A stretch of 64,000 nucleotides of DNA from Phytophthora sp. 'mugwort' (Eukaryota; Oomycota; Peronosporomycetes; Peronosporales; Peronosporaceae). A program made the translations under genes and the position numbers. This document shows positions 45,365-57,158 of this stretch, piece after piece (position 1 is the first letter of the stretch; every line of letters starts with the position of its first letter). The notes below the pieces were generated by a model, which did no database searches, was not told where the DNA came from, and worked only from the letters and a program-made list of their open reading frames with translations. Location of the stretch: the NCBI GenBank assembly GCA_033558025.1, contig JAUCEF010000007.1:7440001-7504000 (forward strand). Direction: 5' to 3'.

Positions 45365-46002
45365 ATGGACATTGCAGACGCGTTCGACTCCATTTCTGGC
45401 TACGAGGAGACGCTCGTGGCGCAGGGCGAAGTCATGGGTATGGAACGTGGTCGCGAGCTGGGCATCGAGGAAGGCCGCGAGCTCGGGTGCGTCCGATAGC
45501 ATCGCGATGTGGAAAGGTATGCACTAATCTGGTACTCGACCGCAGCGTTATGAAGGGCGCGGAGATCGGCAGCGAATTGGGCTTCTACCAGGGCTGTCAC
45601 TTGGTGTGGAGCCACATGTTGCAGAGCGAGGAGCTCAAGAGCAAACTCCCGTGCGTGGACTACTCAGTGGTCTCACTGGTGATTACTGGAATCATAGACT
45701 GACGGAGGATTGATGTGTCAATTGGTTGGCGGGCAGGGCTCGAGCGGCCAAGTCGGTGGCGACATTCGGCGCGCTGCTCGAGGCTTTCGAGCTCAAGGTG
45801 CGTGCCAGCGTAAAGTAGAGAAGTTGCGGATGATGGTGACTCAATTGTTACTTTTTGGCAGAACCTGGTGGACGAGGACATGATGCAGGAGCTGCTCCGT
45901 ATTAGAGCCAAGTTTAAGGTTATTACAGCGATCACGGGCCTGCGAGAGAGCTTGGTGTACAGCCAGGAGGATATTAAGGCACACAAGGATATGTCCTTTT
46001 GA
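45365..46002 (+). CDS. LTO1: LTO1/ORAOV1 homologue (deca-GX3 protein)
   Basis: Four exons: 45365-45486, 45546-45650, 45737-45797 and 45862-46002 (introns of 59, 86 and 64 bp; phases 2, 2 and 0), giving 142 residues, close to the 137 of human ORAOV1. Residues 20-62 carry Gly at every fourth position (EVMGMERGRELGIEEGRELG, then MKGAEIGSELGFYQG), the deca-GX3 motif. The C-terminal half (ELLRIRAKFKVITAITGL) matches the RIRGKF-type segment of the family. In yeast and humans, LTO1 with YAE1 acts as an adapter that brings the ABC protein Rli1/ABCE1 to the cytosolic iron-sulfur assembly machinery, needed for ribosome recycling. The family end is often a Trp or similar aromatic; here it is Phe. No YAE1 gene is in the window. 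Confidence 0.88.
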
Positions 46003-46714
46003 GCAGGGTCGAGAGGGGTGACTCAAAAATGTTGCATCATCTCCAGGACAAATTAGAGAAGTCCAAGCGCAGCACATCGATCTGCGATCCTATAGACAGA
46101 GAAGTTTCAAGAGGGTGAGATCTACCATCATTGTAGGGTATTCCTGCTGTATTGGAGAGTCTAATAAGACACGATCTTGTCGTCGTCTACTGTAGTGGTG
46201 GCTGCTTCGCATCCCCAGCTATCCGGGAACATACATGTACAACGACTTTTTTTGCGCTCTCACGTTTGGTAATTACAGAGTACAGTAGTGCACGTCGTTT
46301 TCGGAACCGGTACCAATTCATAACCTGCCAAATCCAATAATGCGATGCAACCTATTGCAACAACTTCTTTAATTCTTCTTTCACATTTTAATGAGTTCGC
46401 ATTTAAGATATGGTCCACCCTGCCGAAAACGAAAACGTGGTGCACAACTGTACATGTACCTTTTTGGAAATTGTAATTTGATAAAATGCATTGCCCAATT
46501 GATGCAGCAATTATTGCAATAATAATAAATAATATATTTTCGCGCTAGCAATTTGTTTACCGGTCTCAACCAATAATTTATTCGTGCGCCTGCAACATGT
46601 ACTGCACGGATACACTAGCATTGAGGTTTGAGAGGAGAGACTAGAATATCACTTTAATTTTTAGCACAGTGATGCTCGCTGCCCCTCACCCTCCAGTACC
46701 TGCCCCTGCCTCCA
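46003..46714. other. No recognised gene
   Basis: AT-rich sequence downstream of LTO1 with scattered GTACATGT-type words and no coding potential that I recognise. Confidence 0.4.
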
Positions 46715-46985
46715 TCAATAGACGGTGGCGGACTTCTACTTCCGTCCGCGCCACGACGAGTTTGACGAAGTCATACTTGAGTACTTCCGTTGCCGGAGCA
46801 GGACGGTCCAGAAGGGGTAGCCGATACTCACTACACGAATCTGATGCAGCATATCATGCGCGAGACCCAGCCTTTGCTGATGAGATGCTCGCTTTTATGT
46901 CTGGCGAGACGAGCTCAGTCGTTCGTTACGTCCGCCTCACCGCTCAGAACGCGTTCGAGTGGCTGGGGTGAATCATTCTGTACAC
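46715..46985 (+). mobile_element. hAT-like BED-finger fragment
   Basis: In shifting frames the plus strand encodes HYTNLMQHIMRE followed by PAFADEMLAFMSGETSSVVR and LTAQNAFEWLGWI. This is the end of a BED finger and the start of the transposase of an oomycete hAT element. The remainder downstream to 47.6 kb is not recognisable with confidence. Confidence 0.5.
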
Positions 46986-47879
46986 TCTGCCTCTTTCGTT
47001 TGCGAGGGCAACCTAGCTCGGCGGTAGTGAATATCGTACATGAGCATAATCTATCCTACTCAATTTAACCGACTGAGTCTTGTATCGTCCCGGGACAACG
47101 GGATGGGACGTAGAACGAGACATCGTGATGCATGACACCCCTCCGTGTGGTATAGACAAGCCCCGTCTAGTGTCCAGCACTCGGTGGTCCAGCTTTCGGT
47201 GGAGGCCGAGGGAGAGATCGTGTTGGTGGGGGTGCTACTACCAACGCTCCTACCACGCCCATGATCGCCGTTGAAAGTGCGCTCCGAGCTCAAATGGGAC
47301 CGTGAGCTGAATATGCTGCTGGCAGTAGTTTTAGGCGTGCTACTGCCTGCCTGCATCCGTGTTCGTGCAACTAGAGGATCTGATCGCACCAAGGCTGATT
47401 CGCTCGCCTCATGCGTGGGTGGGCATGGGCTGGGTCCCCGCTCCAGTTGACGGTGCGGTACCTGGATTGAGGATCTACGCACGACATTCGCGGTATCGCC
47501 GGCGCCAGCAGGGCTTCTTCTATCGTATTGTCTGGCTGGTGGTGGATATCATTAATGCTGACATAGAATTGCGATTAGCGTTCCCGTGCTCGCCCACCAC
47601 ACGGGAAGTAACAGCCGCAGCGTTCTAGACTTTGAGTACTGAAGGGCTTTTCACCAGCCGCGTTGGCTATGTGGACGGAGAGATTTGCACAACGAGAGCG
47701 CCGCGGCCCGCAGAGACAGGTGGCATTGAACCGCAGCGTATTATAGCGGGCACTACCGCTGCTTTGGTATAAATGTATAGGCGTGTTGTGACTACCGGTG
47801 TCGGTTTGCTTACATCAATGTCGCCCAACCCAGTAGCTGCAACAGTAGCAGAGCTTTTCAGCAAAGGGCTTTGAATGGA

Positions 47880-48983
47880 GAGATGGATGAGATAGAAAGC
47901 GGCTTCTATTTAATTGTTGACAACGCTCACGCCCTTCTTGCCGCACACTGCAGCATTTCGAACCGCAATTTGACCGATTTGTTTCCGAGCTTGGGCAAGC
48001 AGGTTGCGATTAATACACCAGCGGCACAAAAGCTTCGCCGTCATAGGAAATATTGAGTCCATGGTATTCGTGCATGCTAACGCACGGTCCGGGAGAATCA
48101 CATGAGGCAGAGGAATATCATTTTGCACCATGAGGTCTTCCTTTTCGTGCATGTGTAGTCGGATTCAGCCTCACCAGGGAGCGAAATCTGTGCCAGCGGA
48201 AGGACTGTGTTCATTCCTGTTACGACAATCGCATTGAGACGCGGGAGTCGATATTTATTTGTCTTGTACGTACAGTCACCCACGAAGAGACCCATCAAAT
48301 ACCGGGCTAAGTTTGTAGTTCAGGATGAGCCCACATCAAATAGCGCTGACAACAGGACGCGGCATCTACTTCGTAATCGTAATGAAATCCTACAGATTGA
48401 AAAAGCTTGAAGAGCGTCTCAGTACTTGTACTGGAAGCAAGAAGCTGAGAGCGGGCTTCCTTTAGCGCTTGATATGTCCTTGGGGATCACTAGGGTGTTC
48501 TTGTCTGTTGCTAGCATCGTGGCCTGTATACGCGAAGTAGAAACTCCAGCATCGGCTTGTACATTTTTTGGTGCATCAAATTGCATTGGGTCAATTGCAC
48601 CTGAGCAAGTCGCTGCGCATCGCGCTGTCTGTGAGCCACATGCACCCGGACATCAAACGATGGGGGATGGTTGTGTGCGTGGCTACCATCGCGAGTGTAT
48701 AGTTTTTTCCAAGCGTCAGTCGGCTCTGACGAGTTAAGAGCAACAATCTTGATTCGCATCGCACATCCAATGTCTTGGACCCACGCATCTTACGAAGTGG
48801 ATTTGCATCCGGCAGGTTTCTCGTATTCTTTGGTCTTCCAGCTCTATCACAAGCGAATCCGTGCTCAATAATATGCCCATCATTGTTCCTCTCTACTCGC
48901 TTTCGTGACACGTTGAAATTATGCTGCTTGGTCCACTCAAGAAGAGCTTCTTCAGCCTCGGATAAGCGGAGGCGGAGGCTCAA
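47880..48983 (-). mobile_element. Decayed FAR1-type MULE transposase (second copy, opposite strand)
   Basis: From 48983 downward: the N-terminal zinc region (EWTKQHNFNVSRKRVERNND, ACDRAGRPKNTRNL; then DGSHAHNHPPS with paired His), a decayed link, the core FVGDCTYKTNKYRLPRLNAI followed by VVTGMNT, and PDRALACTNTMDSIFP then KLLCRWCINRNLLAQARKQIG. The order is that of FAR1/MULE transposases. At least two frameshifts are present. It is distinct from the 30.9-kb relic in sequence and orientation. Confidence 0.72.
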
Positions 48984-51599
48984 TGATGTCCTATTCCTTG
49001 GGCGACGCCATGGCTTAAGTCAGATGTCTTGACTCCCTTGTGTACTTATGCAGTTACCTTATGAGCGGCTATAACCGCTGAGGAATGTGCTTCTATTTTG
49101 CCTTGGTGTTCAAGTTCGATCCACGAGAACTCTGTAAGTACGCTTCACCGCGCAGATATCGCCGTGCAGATATCCGCATGCAATGCTGCTCATCTGCAAT
49201 CCCATGCTGACCAAGACGCCACCTCAGCCATCTGCCAGGACGATTTCTGCACCGGCGTTCCGCAACCGGCTCCTTAGTTTCTCCCGGAGAGTTTCGGTGT
49301 GTGACAACACGCCGTTGCTGTGGTAATCACCACAACAGGGGCGATTTTGCATCCTCGGCAGTCATTAATCGTGGTTTCAATTCAAGCCGACCGTGTGATC
49401 CATAATGATTTGGAATTCCGCGATAGGGGTAAGGCTGTCCATCCGTTGCGACATGGCGTACTCATTCGGTCTCCGTAATGGCGCGGTATATTTCCGAAAA
49501 GTTCACGGGGCATTGACCTCCTTTGCTATCGATGCGGCGATCGGCTGCGCCCATGTCCTTGCTGCGGCGGCTCTCTAGGACCGTAATTATGACGTGGATA
49601 ACGACGTTTTCCGTCCTTAAATGACCATGGACCAGGGCGGCCTGGAGCCGACGCCCCTGCGGGCCCATCACAGGTCCATAGTTGTTCGTATCCTTAGGTT
49701 CGCAATTTTTTTTTTAGCGGCCATATTGTATAAGTGGGACCGTAACAGTTATCCCACGACCCAATGATGATCTACCTTTTTGTTTCGTCCTGGCCCAAAT
49801 TTTGGAACCTCGCGAGCTTTACTTAGGTCCTTCGTCTAGGGTAGTACGTCGTCGTTTCCCATGACGAAAGTGCTCTATGCTGGCTTTCAGCACAACATGC
49901 GGGACAGGTTGTACGGGAACTTGAGGTTGGAACAGCAACTGCTAGGTAAACAGTTGTCGCTTACATCGCCGGACGTCCATGACCTTACATTCAACTTGCT
50001 CATTTGCACTGCTAGCAGGTGAAGCCAGCGAGATCACAAATGTTGGTTCTGTCGTCATCACGTTGTTCATCATCTCCTCCCGAGGCGACGCGTACAATCT
50101 GTTGCCGTCTATCTACAGGTGTCGCGTGCACGTGCTCATCAAATCTCTCGCCACGTTGCTTGGTCAAGAATCTCCGCGCTAAGCTCATACTTCAGCTCCA
50201 TTTAAGCTTCGGCTGCACTCAGCATATCAGCGGCTGTTGACATCACAATTCGCACAATTGCACTTCTGCTTTCTCTGCAGATTTCCTTTTCTTCCTGCTC
50301 TTGCCTCGCTTCCGTTCGTGTCGCTGGTCACCAACATTTCACTTGTGCCTCGCTCGTGTGCGTTTAGTGAGGCGCAGCTAGTGATATTTGCTGTTGAACT
50401 TGGTTGCTTAAGAGCTCAGCCCAGCGCAATCGATGCTAGGCTTCGGCGAGCATCGTCATTGCTTGCAAGCCACACGGACTTTGCTATTGCCATCTCCGGA
50501 AGGAATAGTAGTGCATTTGAAATAATCAGGCTTCACTCATCAAAAATACCACGCTCCGGGCGCAGCCAGAGCACCTTGTGGTCAACGTCCTTGATGTATG
50601 CGTTTACCGCCTTGTAGTCGGTGAAGAACGTCAACATCAACTTTCCGAGCTGACGAATAAGGCGCAGTTCAAACGTGCCAGAGTGGAGTCCCGCTGCACT
50701 TTGAGAAAGTACGTGTACGTCACGTACGGCGTCGAGCGCTTTAAATCCGTAGAAAGGTACAAGCTATGGCAGACCGACGCCTTCTTCTTGGCTATGGCGC
50801 TTTCATTATTGACGGAGTTGAGAACAACGCTCAAGACTGACGGCATTCGCAAGCAAATGGTGACTGCGTCTATCCTGTGGCTACGCATCAGTGAGTATTT
50901 TGATACGGGCGATGGTGTCTATCCAGTCTAATACGCTTTGAATTGATGATGCGAAAGTTGTAGTTGCCTCAGTTTATGAGCCCGCTCAGGACGCAGCATT
51001 TGATGAACGTGGCAGCAGGTGTGGAGACACAACACAAGAAGTAAATTCCTCGTGCGGAAAACCAAGCGGCTCTTTGTTAGACCGAAAGTATGGTCAATCG
51101 TGATGGCGTGGCATTGTCGCTCGAAAGATCAATCACCTGATCCCCTCATTGGAGGGAATCCTTTGTACGGGCACAACACCGATACGAACGCAGTACCGAG
51201 CAAGATCAAGAACTCCAAGTTTACGCTTTTGTAGCACCGTCAAAATGAGATATCCAGGTTGATTGACATCATCCAAATTTCGAGTCTCGGCAGTAAGGTT
51301 TCGTTCAGGGGAGGTCGTGTTACCGTATTACGAGTCCAAGATGAACAAGCAGTGCAGTATTGGGGGAAGTCTTGAAGTCAACCAACGGAAATCAATTTAT
51401 ATTTTGCATATTACCAGAGTGGACAGCTAGAGCGGTGGTCACGAATCCATCCCCTCGAAGTAGGCGTTCGAGGAGCGACTACTCGCCTCACTCTCTTTTT
51501 TACAATAAATAAAGCAGAGCAAACCCGCTGCGCTATCTTTTCCTGAACCTCTTCTGTCCACCCTCGCTTCCTCGCAAAAGACCCCGTCCCGCAGAAGAG
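48984..51599. other. 2.6 kb without a recognised gene
   Basis: Open frames (for example plus strand 50237-50617 and 50578-50931) have no known domain. The neighbourhood suggests decayed retroelement sequence; a basic Pro/Arg-rich stretch on the minus strand near 49.6 kb may be a gag remnant, but this is weak. Confidence 0.3.
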
Positions 51600-52014
51600 A
51601 GGTATTCTCTTGGTGTACGTGGCACCATATTGTGACAACATGGAACAGATACTGAGGGAATCCCAAGCTCAAGTACGAAATGTTGCCGGAAAGATGAAAC
51701 TGCAGTTTGATAAGGGCAGAGAGACCAAAAGTTCAAAACTGGCGATATGGTTCTGGTGTCGACCCGAACCTTAAGCGTAAAATACTGGAGCCTCAAAGCG
51801 TAAATTAGCACCGAAGTGGATTGGTCCGTATGAAGTGATCGAGAATGTGCAAGGTAGTGCATCCTACCGGCTAAATCTGCCTCAAGAAAGCTCACTGCAC
51901 CCCGTGTTTCATACGATGAGCTTAAAACTCTTTCAGAAAGATACTTCGGCGACACGAGAGAGCGCGGTACCCACCATGCGATTGAAAGATCGCAACAAGA
52001 GTGTGCAAAACTGA
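51600..52014 (+). mobile_element. Ty3/gypsy pol 3' end (integrase C-terminus)
   Basis: MEQILRESQAQVRNVAGKMK is followed, after frame changes, by KFKTGDMVLVSTRTL, and then APKWIGPYEVIENVQGSASY and RLNLPQESSLHPVFHTMSL. This is the region after the integrase core of Ty3/gypsy elements. It is interrupted by at least two frameshifts. Confidence 0.75.
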
Positions 52015-52391
52015 CGGGTACCAAGCTAAGAATGTCGGCAGCTTACCAACAAAAGACAAACGGGCAGGTTGAACGAGTTGACGCAATATTGGAAACATAG
52101 CTTCGGCTACGTCCACAAGAATGACTGGGAGTCATATCTGGCCTTGGCAGAGTTCGGCACTATCAAGATTCGATTCGAACGTATCCATTCTTTGCGGACT
52201 TGGGGTACAATTCAGCGATGCCGATTAAATTGGACGTTGACAGTAAATCCGAGCGCTTCTCGACAGCCTCTCTCATTCCTCGGAAACCCCAATGCGGCCA
52301 CCGCAGCAGCAGCGCAAATACGCACACGTACGTCAAATCAACCGAAGCCTTAAGTGCGCCAAGCTGTCTGCTAAGCATGCTCGACAACTAA
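52015..52391 (+). mobile_element. Ty3/gypsy integrase core fragment
   Basis: KLRMSAAYQQKTNGQVERV, then WESYLALAEFG, and FFADLGYNSAMPIKLDVDS in changing frames match the end of the integrase core. It directly follows the more C-terminal piece, so the natural order is reversed. Confidence 0.7.
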
Positions 52392-52687
52392 AATTCTAGC
52401 AGTCGATACAACAACAGTGGCATCGGCGCACCACTTGGCTACATTCTAGCTGCATGTCACTTCTATATGCAACGGAAACTCCCGAATAATACCCTCTACC
52501 CGAATAATACCCTTTCAGAGTAACTTCACCGTAACGCTAGAGTAACCTTACGTAACCTCGCCTGTAGTAGCCACCCCAGCCACCAACCATCTCACCAGAG
52601 GCTGCCTCGCTTGTCCAACCTGTTGCACCCTACCATTCATGCAGTCCGCATTGTCTTTCCATCCCCAGCGCTTCCTCATTCGGCGAA

Positions 52688-53999
52688 ATGCCTAAAAGAA
52701 TCCCGATCAGCATCTGACGCAAGCAAGAGGTCCTTCGGTGGATCAAGGAAGACGGCGATGGCGTCCCAACGCGAGCCATCAAGCACTTCAGTGCGAGGGG
52801 ATGGAAGCTAGACGGTGGCAGCGTCCGCCGCTGATGGCGTGATCGTGAACAGCTGCTAGCTGCTGATCCGGCCAGCAGACGCCATGCAGGAGGTGGGTGG
52901 CGTCCTCTTTCCGGCACAATGGAGGAGGCGCTCTACGATGAGGTTGAAGCAAAGCGGCTCAAAAAGGAGAAGGTTACACGTGCGTGGCTTGGCCATATGG
53001 CCAGGGTAATTTTCACGTGTCAGGAGACCACCAGCGCCAGCCCTCAAGGGTTCGTGGCCTCCCCATACTGGATCACGGGCTTTATGCGGCGTTATGGGCT
53101 GTCCCTGCGGCAACGCACCAATCTGACAACGCTCAGTGACGACAAGCTAGTGGATCGTACCGTTTCTTATATGACCCTCCTGCAAAGTGCGAAGCCCACC
53201 ATGGACCTGCACCGAACGATATTGATGGATGAAACTGCCGTTTATTTAGAAGACGCGCGTAATCAAACCGTGGAAATCATCGGCAGTCGCCACATTGTGG
53301 TCCGTTCTACGGGTTTTTCGTCGGATTACGGCGGTAGTCGCAATAACAGCAGTGGGCAAAAAGCTTCCACCACTTCTGATATGGAAAGGCAAAGCTTTTC
53401 CTTCGTTTGACAAGATTGGCGGCATTTATGTGACTCACTAGCCACGCGCGTGGGTCGACAGCAAGCTCTTGAAACGCTGGATCGATCTCGCAATTCCGCT
53501 GGTCGATAGGTGAAGGGAAGCACCTCGTTTGGGACTCCATGCGCGCGCACATATCCAAGAAGGTGAAGGCTAAGTGTGCTATTTGGAACGTGAGCATGTG
53601 TGTTATTCCTGGGGGTCTGACGCCGTACCTGCAAGCAGGCGACATCGGCATCTACAAGACGTTCAAGGATTTGCTGTACTTGGAGATCACTGCGTGGAAG
53701 GAGAACGATAAGGTCGAGTGCACGCGGTTCGGCAACTCTCGCATGCCATCTGTGGGAGTTGTCTGTGGATGGGTCAAGAAGGCGTGGCGTGACACTGACT
53801 GTGAAACGGTGGCCAATTCACGCTGCAGCAGGCTTTGCTGACCACTGTATGAACTGGCATGTTGCGCGGCACGACGTGTAAGGAGATCGGTTTCGTGAGA
53901 AGTGGGAGGCCTCGAAGGAAGCCGAGCAAGAGGAGGGTGACTTTAACCTCGACGAGCTTCATGATGCCCTTGATGACATTGCTCTGATTGACGAGTAAG
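52688..53999 (+). pseudogene. Pogo/Tigger transposase pseudogene
   Basis: From the ATG at 52688 the product starts MPKRIPISI and has a helix-turn-helix (EVLRWIKEDGDGVPTRAIKH). The DDE core follows: TILMDETAVY (first Asp), LVWDSMRAHISKKVKAKC (second Asp), LTPYLQAGDIGIYKTFKD (third position). The tail is acidic (EEGDFNLDELHDALDDIALI). Two TGA stops early in the frame replace codons expected to be Arg or Trp, a frameshift occurs near 53325, and more stops follow. It is therefore inactive but almost full length, and both stops are single-base changes. Confidence 0.75.
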
Positions 54000-54127
54000 C
54001 ACGGCAAAAGTAAACTGAAATACTATGTTACCCTTTGTGATCACAAGTAATACAGTGCAACCCTTTGTGTTCACGAGTAATTACAAAAAGGTTTTTTTTC
54101 ATGCAATTTTAATAACCGATTGTGCTT

Positions 54128-54200
54128 GGACATGTAACTCAGATGGCAAGAGTACCGCGTTTTATGCGGATGGACGCGGTTTCGATCCCCGCCGTGTCCA
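54128..54200 (+). tRNA. tRNA-Lys(UUU)-like sequence, possibly pseudo
   Basis: A 73-nt cloverleaf is possible. The 7-bp acceptor stem GGACATG/CGTGTCC has one G-U pair, and the 4-bp D-stem is ACTC/GAGT. The A box TAACTCAGATGG is good. The anticodon loop is GTTTTAT with anticodon TTT, but its stem has only four pairs. The T-arm GCGGTTTCGATCCCCGC has one mismatch. A run of five T at 54204 would stop RNA polymerase III. The weak anticodon stem and T-arm suggest a pseudo-tRNA or the head of a tRNA-derived SINE inside the pogo element. Confidence 0.4.
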
Positions 54201-54326
54201 CACTTTTTACTCTTTAAATATGATTTTAATTAGTATCTTTTAGGCGCTAATTCGCGTAACCCTTTGTAAGCAAGTGGGGTACAATTAAATAGTACCCGGG
54301 GTACTACCTATTCGGGAATGTCCGTT

Positions 54327-55279
54327 ACGTGCCACTGAAGGCTTAGGACACCAATATGGAGTAATCAGAAGTTCGTAAAAGGTAAGGGCCAAAACACGAC
54401 CAAGCCAGGGCAGCAGCGTTCAGATGGCACGCACTTTCCACGGCTGTGGTCGCTGAGCCGCATTTTCCAAAGTGAGTTGAGATTGCGCCGCAAGGCCAAC
54501 AGAGCACAAAGCATCGCTAAAGGCGTATTGAGCACATATAAACACGCCGTTATCCCAAAGGAAACCTAAGTAATCATTTGCGCTGGCCGCACGCATGCGC
54601 CGCACACAATCCTGGTTGCCCACAGCCAGCGATGCCATCTTGTATACAGTCTTCAGTATTCTTGCATTTCGGCGCATGGCAGAGCGGCAAGCAATGAAGC
54701 CGCGTGCTTCACACGACCCCTGGTCATGTCGATCACCGCCGGTGCTTTAGGCTCCGGCAGCGCTGGAAAGGTCTATATCTTACCTGCCGCCCTCCGGGTT
54801 GTAGTATCTAGTCCATCTTGACGGCCACGAAATTTATCGCGGCACCGTTGTTGATAATGTTTCCTACCGTTCGCGAGCTCAACGTCCGGTTTCGACGGCA
54901 CCGATTGCAAGACCATTACGGTGGTGTAGATCGGTTACTCTAGAGCGTCTATGCGCGATTGAGATGGTAATTGGTTCGGCAAGATAGACATCTTTCACGC
55001 ACCTTTGTCTACGCGTTGTCTTCGAGACAAAGTGATCAAGATTTTGTGTCGTTCGTTATTGTTGGCATATGTCCAAGCCTTGGCGGTAGACTAGCAACCG
55101 AAACCAGAGCTCGTGCAATTCACGAAAGGAACTTGAGAGTGAACGGGGTTTATATTTTTGACTTTTTACGTTGCTGAGTGTCATAACCATAAACGTATCG
55201 CCACGTGCAGCTATTGCCAAAATTGGCGATTGCTATCCTCATTGCTGATGTGCTGTGCCAGTTGCTCAGATGTAGCCTG
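54327..55279. other. No recognised gene
   Basis: An 85-codon minus-strand frame at 54420-54677 (NARILKTVYKMASLAVGNQD) is unassigned. Otherwise I see nothing. Confidence 0.35.
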
Positions 55280-55697
55280 GAACCGGCCGTTAAAGCAGAG
55301 GATACGACACCACTGGGTTCAACGTTTTGCGGAGCAATTTGCCGCTGGCCCCGACAGGCGCCCGTCTGCAATCAAGGTGCCGACACGGGCAGAGATCGTT
55401 CAGTGGGTGGCTGCGTCATGGCGCGACATGGCTACGTATACGATTGCGAATGGTTTCTCTGGCGTTCTGCGCGAAACGCCAAACACGGACGAGACAGATG
55501 CGGCGTTTAATGCAGTCGCTGAACAGCTCGCGGAGTTAAACTTGCTTGATGAGGACGTTAGCGTGGTACAGTGTAGCAAAGACATCGTAGACAAGATTCT
55601 CGTTGGAGATGACACCGGGATCACCGAAGCTACTGTGCAAGACTTCGTTTGTTCAGGTGTGCGCGTCGGGAGAGTTCTGGTGGTACCCCCCTCCTGA
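55280..55697 (+). mobile_element. Second pogo/Tigger C-terminal fragment
   Basis: A plus-strand frame ending at 55697 encodes IKVPTRAEIVQWVAASWRDM followed by TYTIANGFSG and an acidic tail (AFNAVAEQLAELNLLDEDVS). This matches the region after the DDE core in pogo/Tigger transposases. The N-terminal part and core are missing. An imperfect hairpin (11-bp arms, one mismatch) lies at 55709-55734, against the target duplication of the Harbinger element. Confidence 0.6.
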
Positions 55698-55904
55698 TCT
55701 CGAATCAGAACTCCAAATTCTATAATTCGGAGTTTTAGGTCGTGTTCGCGATGAACTGCATCATCGGGTTTTGTGGGGCCCGGAAAATGTCTTCGTCATT
55801 CCAGCTGGAAAATAAAAAACGAAGTTGTACGATCTGTGTTCGCGGTACGGCAACCTGATTTTGTCGTTTTAGTGCCGCCTATCATTCACTTCGGATATTG
55901 ACGA

Positions 55905-57158
55905 CTATGAACGACTTAAACCTGCTGCTAATCGCCGCCGTGTATGTGCCATATCTTTTATGCTCGCCGCTTCTCATGCAAGTCGCAGCATGAGAGGGCT
56001 GTGCGACTACTCGGTCTGACCACTGCTGACGGGGAGAGGTTTTTCAAGGCGATACATGCATTGCAAAATCGGCGCTTGTTTCGCATTTCCGGATGGATGT
56101 TGGTGCTTTTGACGAGTTGTATGCATGCTGTCGGTCATATATTCGTAATACCGTTCGAAACCAGCGTGAGGTGCTTGCTGTAGCTCTTCATTAGATAGGC
56201 AATGCAACCACCTGCTGCTCTCAAGAAGTGCTTGTTGACCTCTCCTATTCGACGGTGCACAAATACCGCACAATGGGTGGGGGGGGGTCAGGGCAATTGT
56301 TTAGGCTCTCGATTATACCATGGATATTCCCACGACGGTACCGGGAGAATTCATAACGAGCCATCCTTACTATGACCAGGCTCTCGGTGCAATCCTTGGC
56401 ACACATTTTCGGATTGAAGTGGCGCGCGAAAACACTATCCGCTTTCGAAACCAAAAGGGCTTTATCACTACAAATGTCTCGATATTTTGTGATTGGCATA
56501 TGAAGGTTCGATTTGCCTACACGGGTGACGAGGGAGCGCGCATGATGCTACTGTTCTTCGATGGAGCAGATTGTTAGATCATGTTCCTGATAATTTCTAT
56601 GTCTTGAGAGATGCCGGATACGGGCTTAGTGGCAAAGTCCTCACTCTCTATCGCAGTGTTAGGTATCACTTGAAGGAATGGGGTCGGCGAGCTTCTGGTC
56701 GCCCTCACAACGCAAAAGAACTCTTTTAATCTGCGTCACGCAAAAGCACGGAATGTTGTAGAGCGCGTTATCGGGATCCTGAAGCGCCGGTTCAAAGTGC
56801 TTCGCTCGTGCATGGACCTCGAGATGCTGGTGATAAAAACGGTCCTATTTGCGTGTATTTCAACCCAAACTTTATTCGAGACTACGATGCCGGTGATCTT
56901 GGCGAGGATTATGCGCGCATACGCCGTGCAGCTCGCCGAGATGAAGCAAAAAACACGTGCAGCAACGTCATCCCGTTTGACTTTTCTTCTGCTGAAAACT
57001 GGCGAAGCTGGATGGCAGATACGATTTGGGCTGAGTATCAGAACTATCAACGTATTGGCGATGACGATTCATTCGTTAGTGTTTGGAAGAGGATTATATC
57101 GATAGCGACAGCAGCAGCGGCAGTAAATAGAGCTTATGAAGTACTCTCAATCTATTGA
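55905..57158 (+). pseudogene. Harbinger transposase pseudogene
   Basis: The N-terminal part encodes FDELYACCRSYIRNTVRNQR and later SYSTVHKYR. The DDE part has ILGTHFRIEVARENTIRFRN then QKGFITTNVSIFCDWHMKVR (first Asp), LRDAGYGLSGKVLTLYRSVR (second Asp), and AKELFNLRHAKARNVVERVI (Glu). It ends in GILKRRFKVLR and an acidic tail. All three catalytic positions are present, but an in-frame TAG near 56192, frame changes near 56280 and 56575, and a G run break the gene. The element therefore needs transposase from another copy. Confidence 0.75.

Larger units (their letters stand above)
52471..54326 (+). mobile_element. Pogo/Tigger-like DNA transposon with terminal inverted repeats
   Basis: The left end AACGGAAACTCCCGAATA (52471-52488) and the reverse complement of the right end, AACGGACATTCCCGAATA (54309-54326), match at 16 of 18 positions. 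Between them lie one transposase pseudogene of pogo/Tigger type and a tRNA-like sequence. A second CCCGAATAATACC copy directly follows the left end. The expected TA target duplication is not visible. Confidence 0.6.

Noticed and set aside
44845..45702. 285-codon open frame on the plus strand
   Set aside because: Its end overlaps the LTO1 exons partly in the same frame and reads through introns; the rest has no domain. The spliced LTO1 model explains the conserved part.
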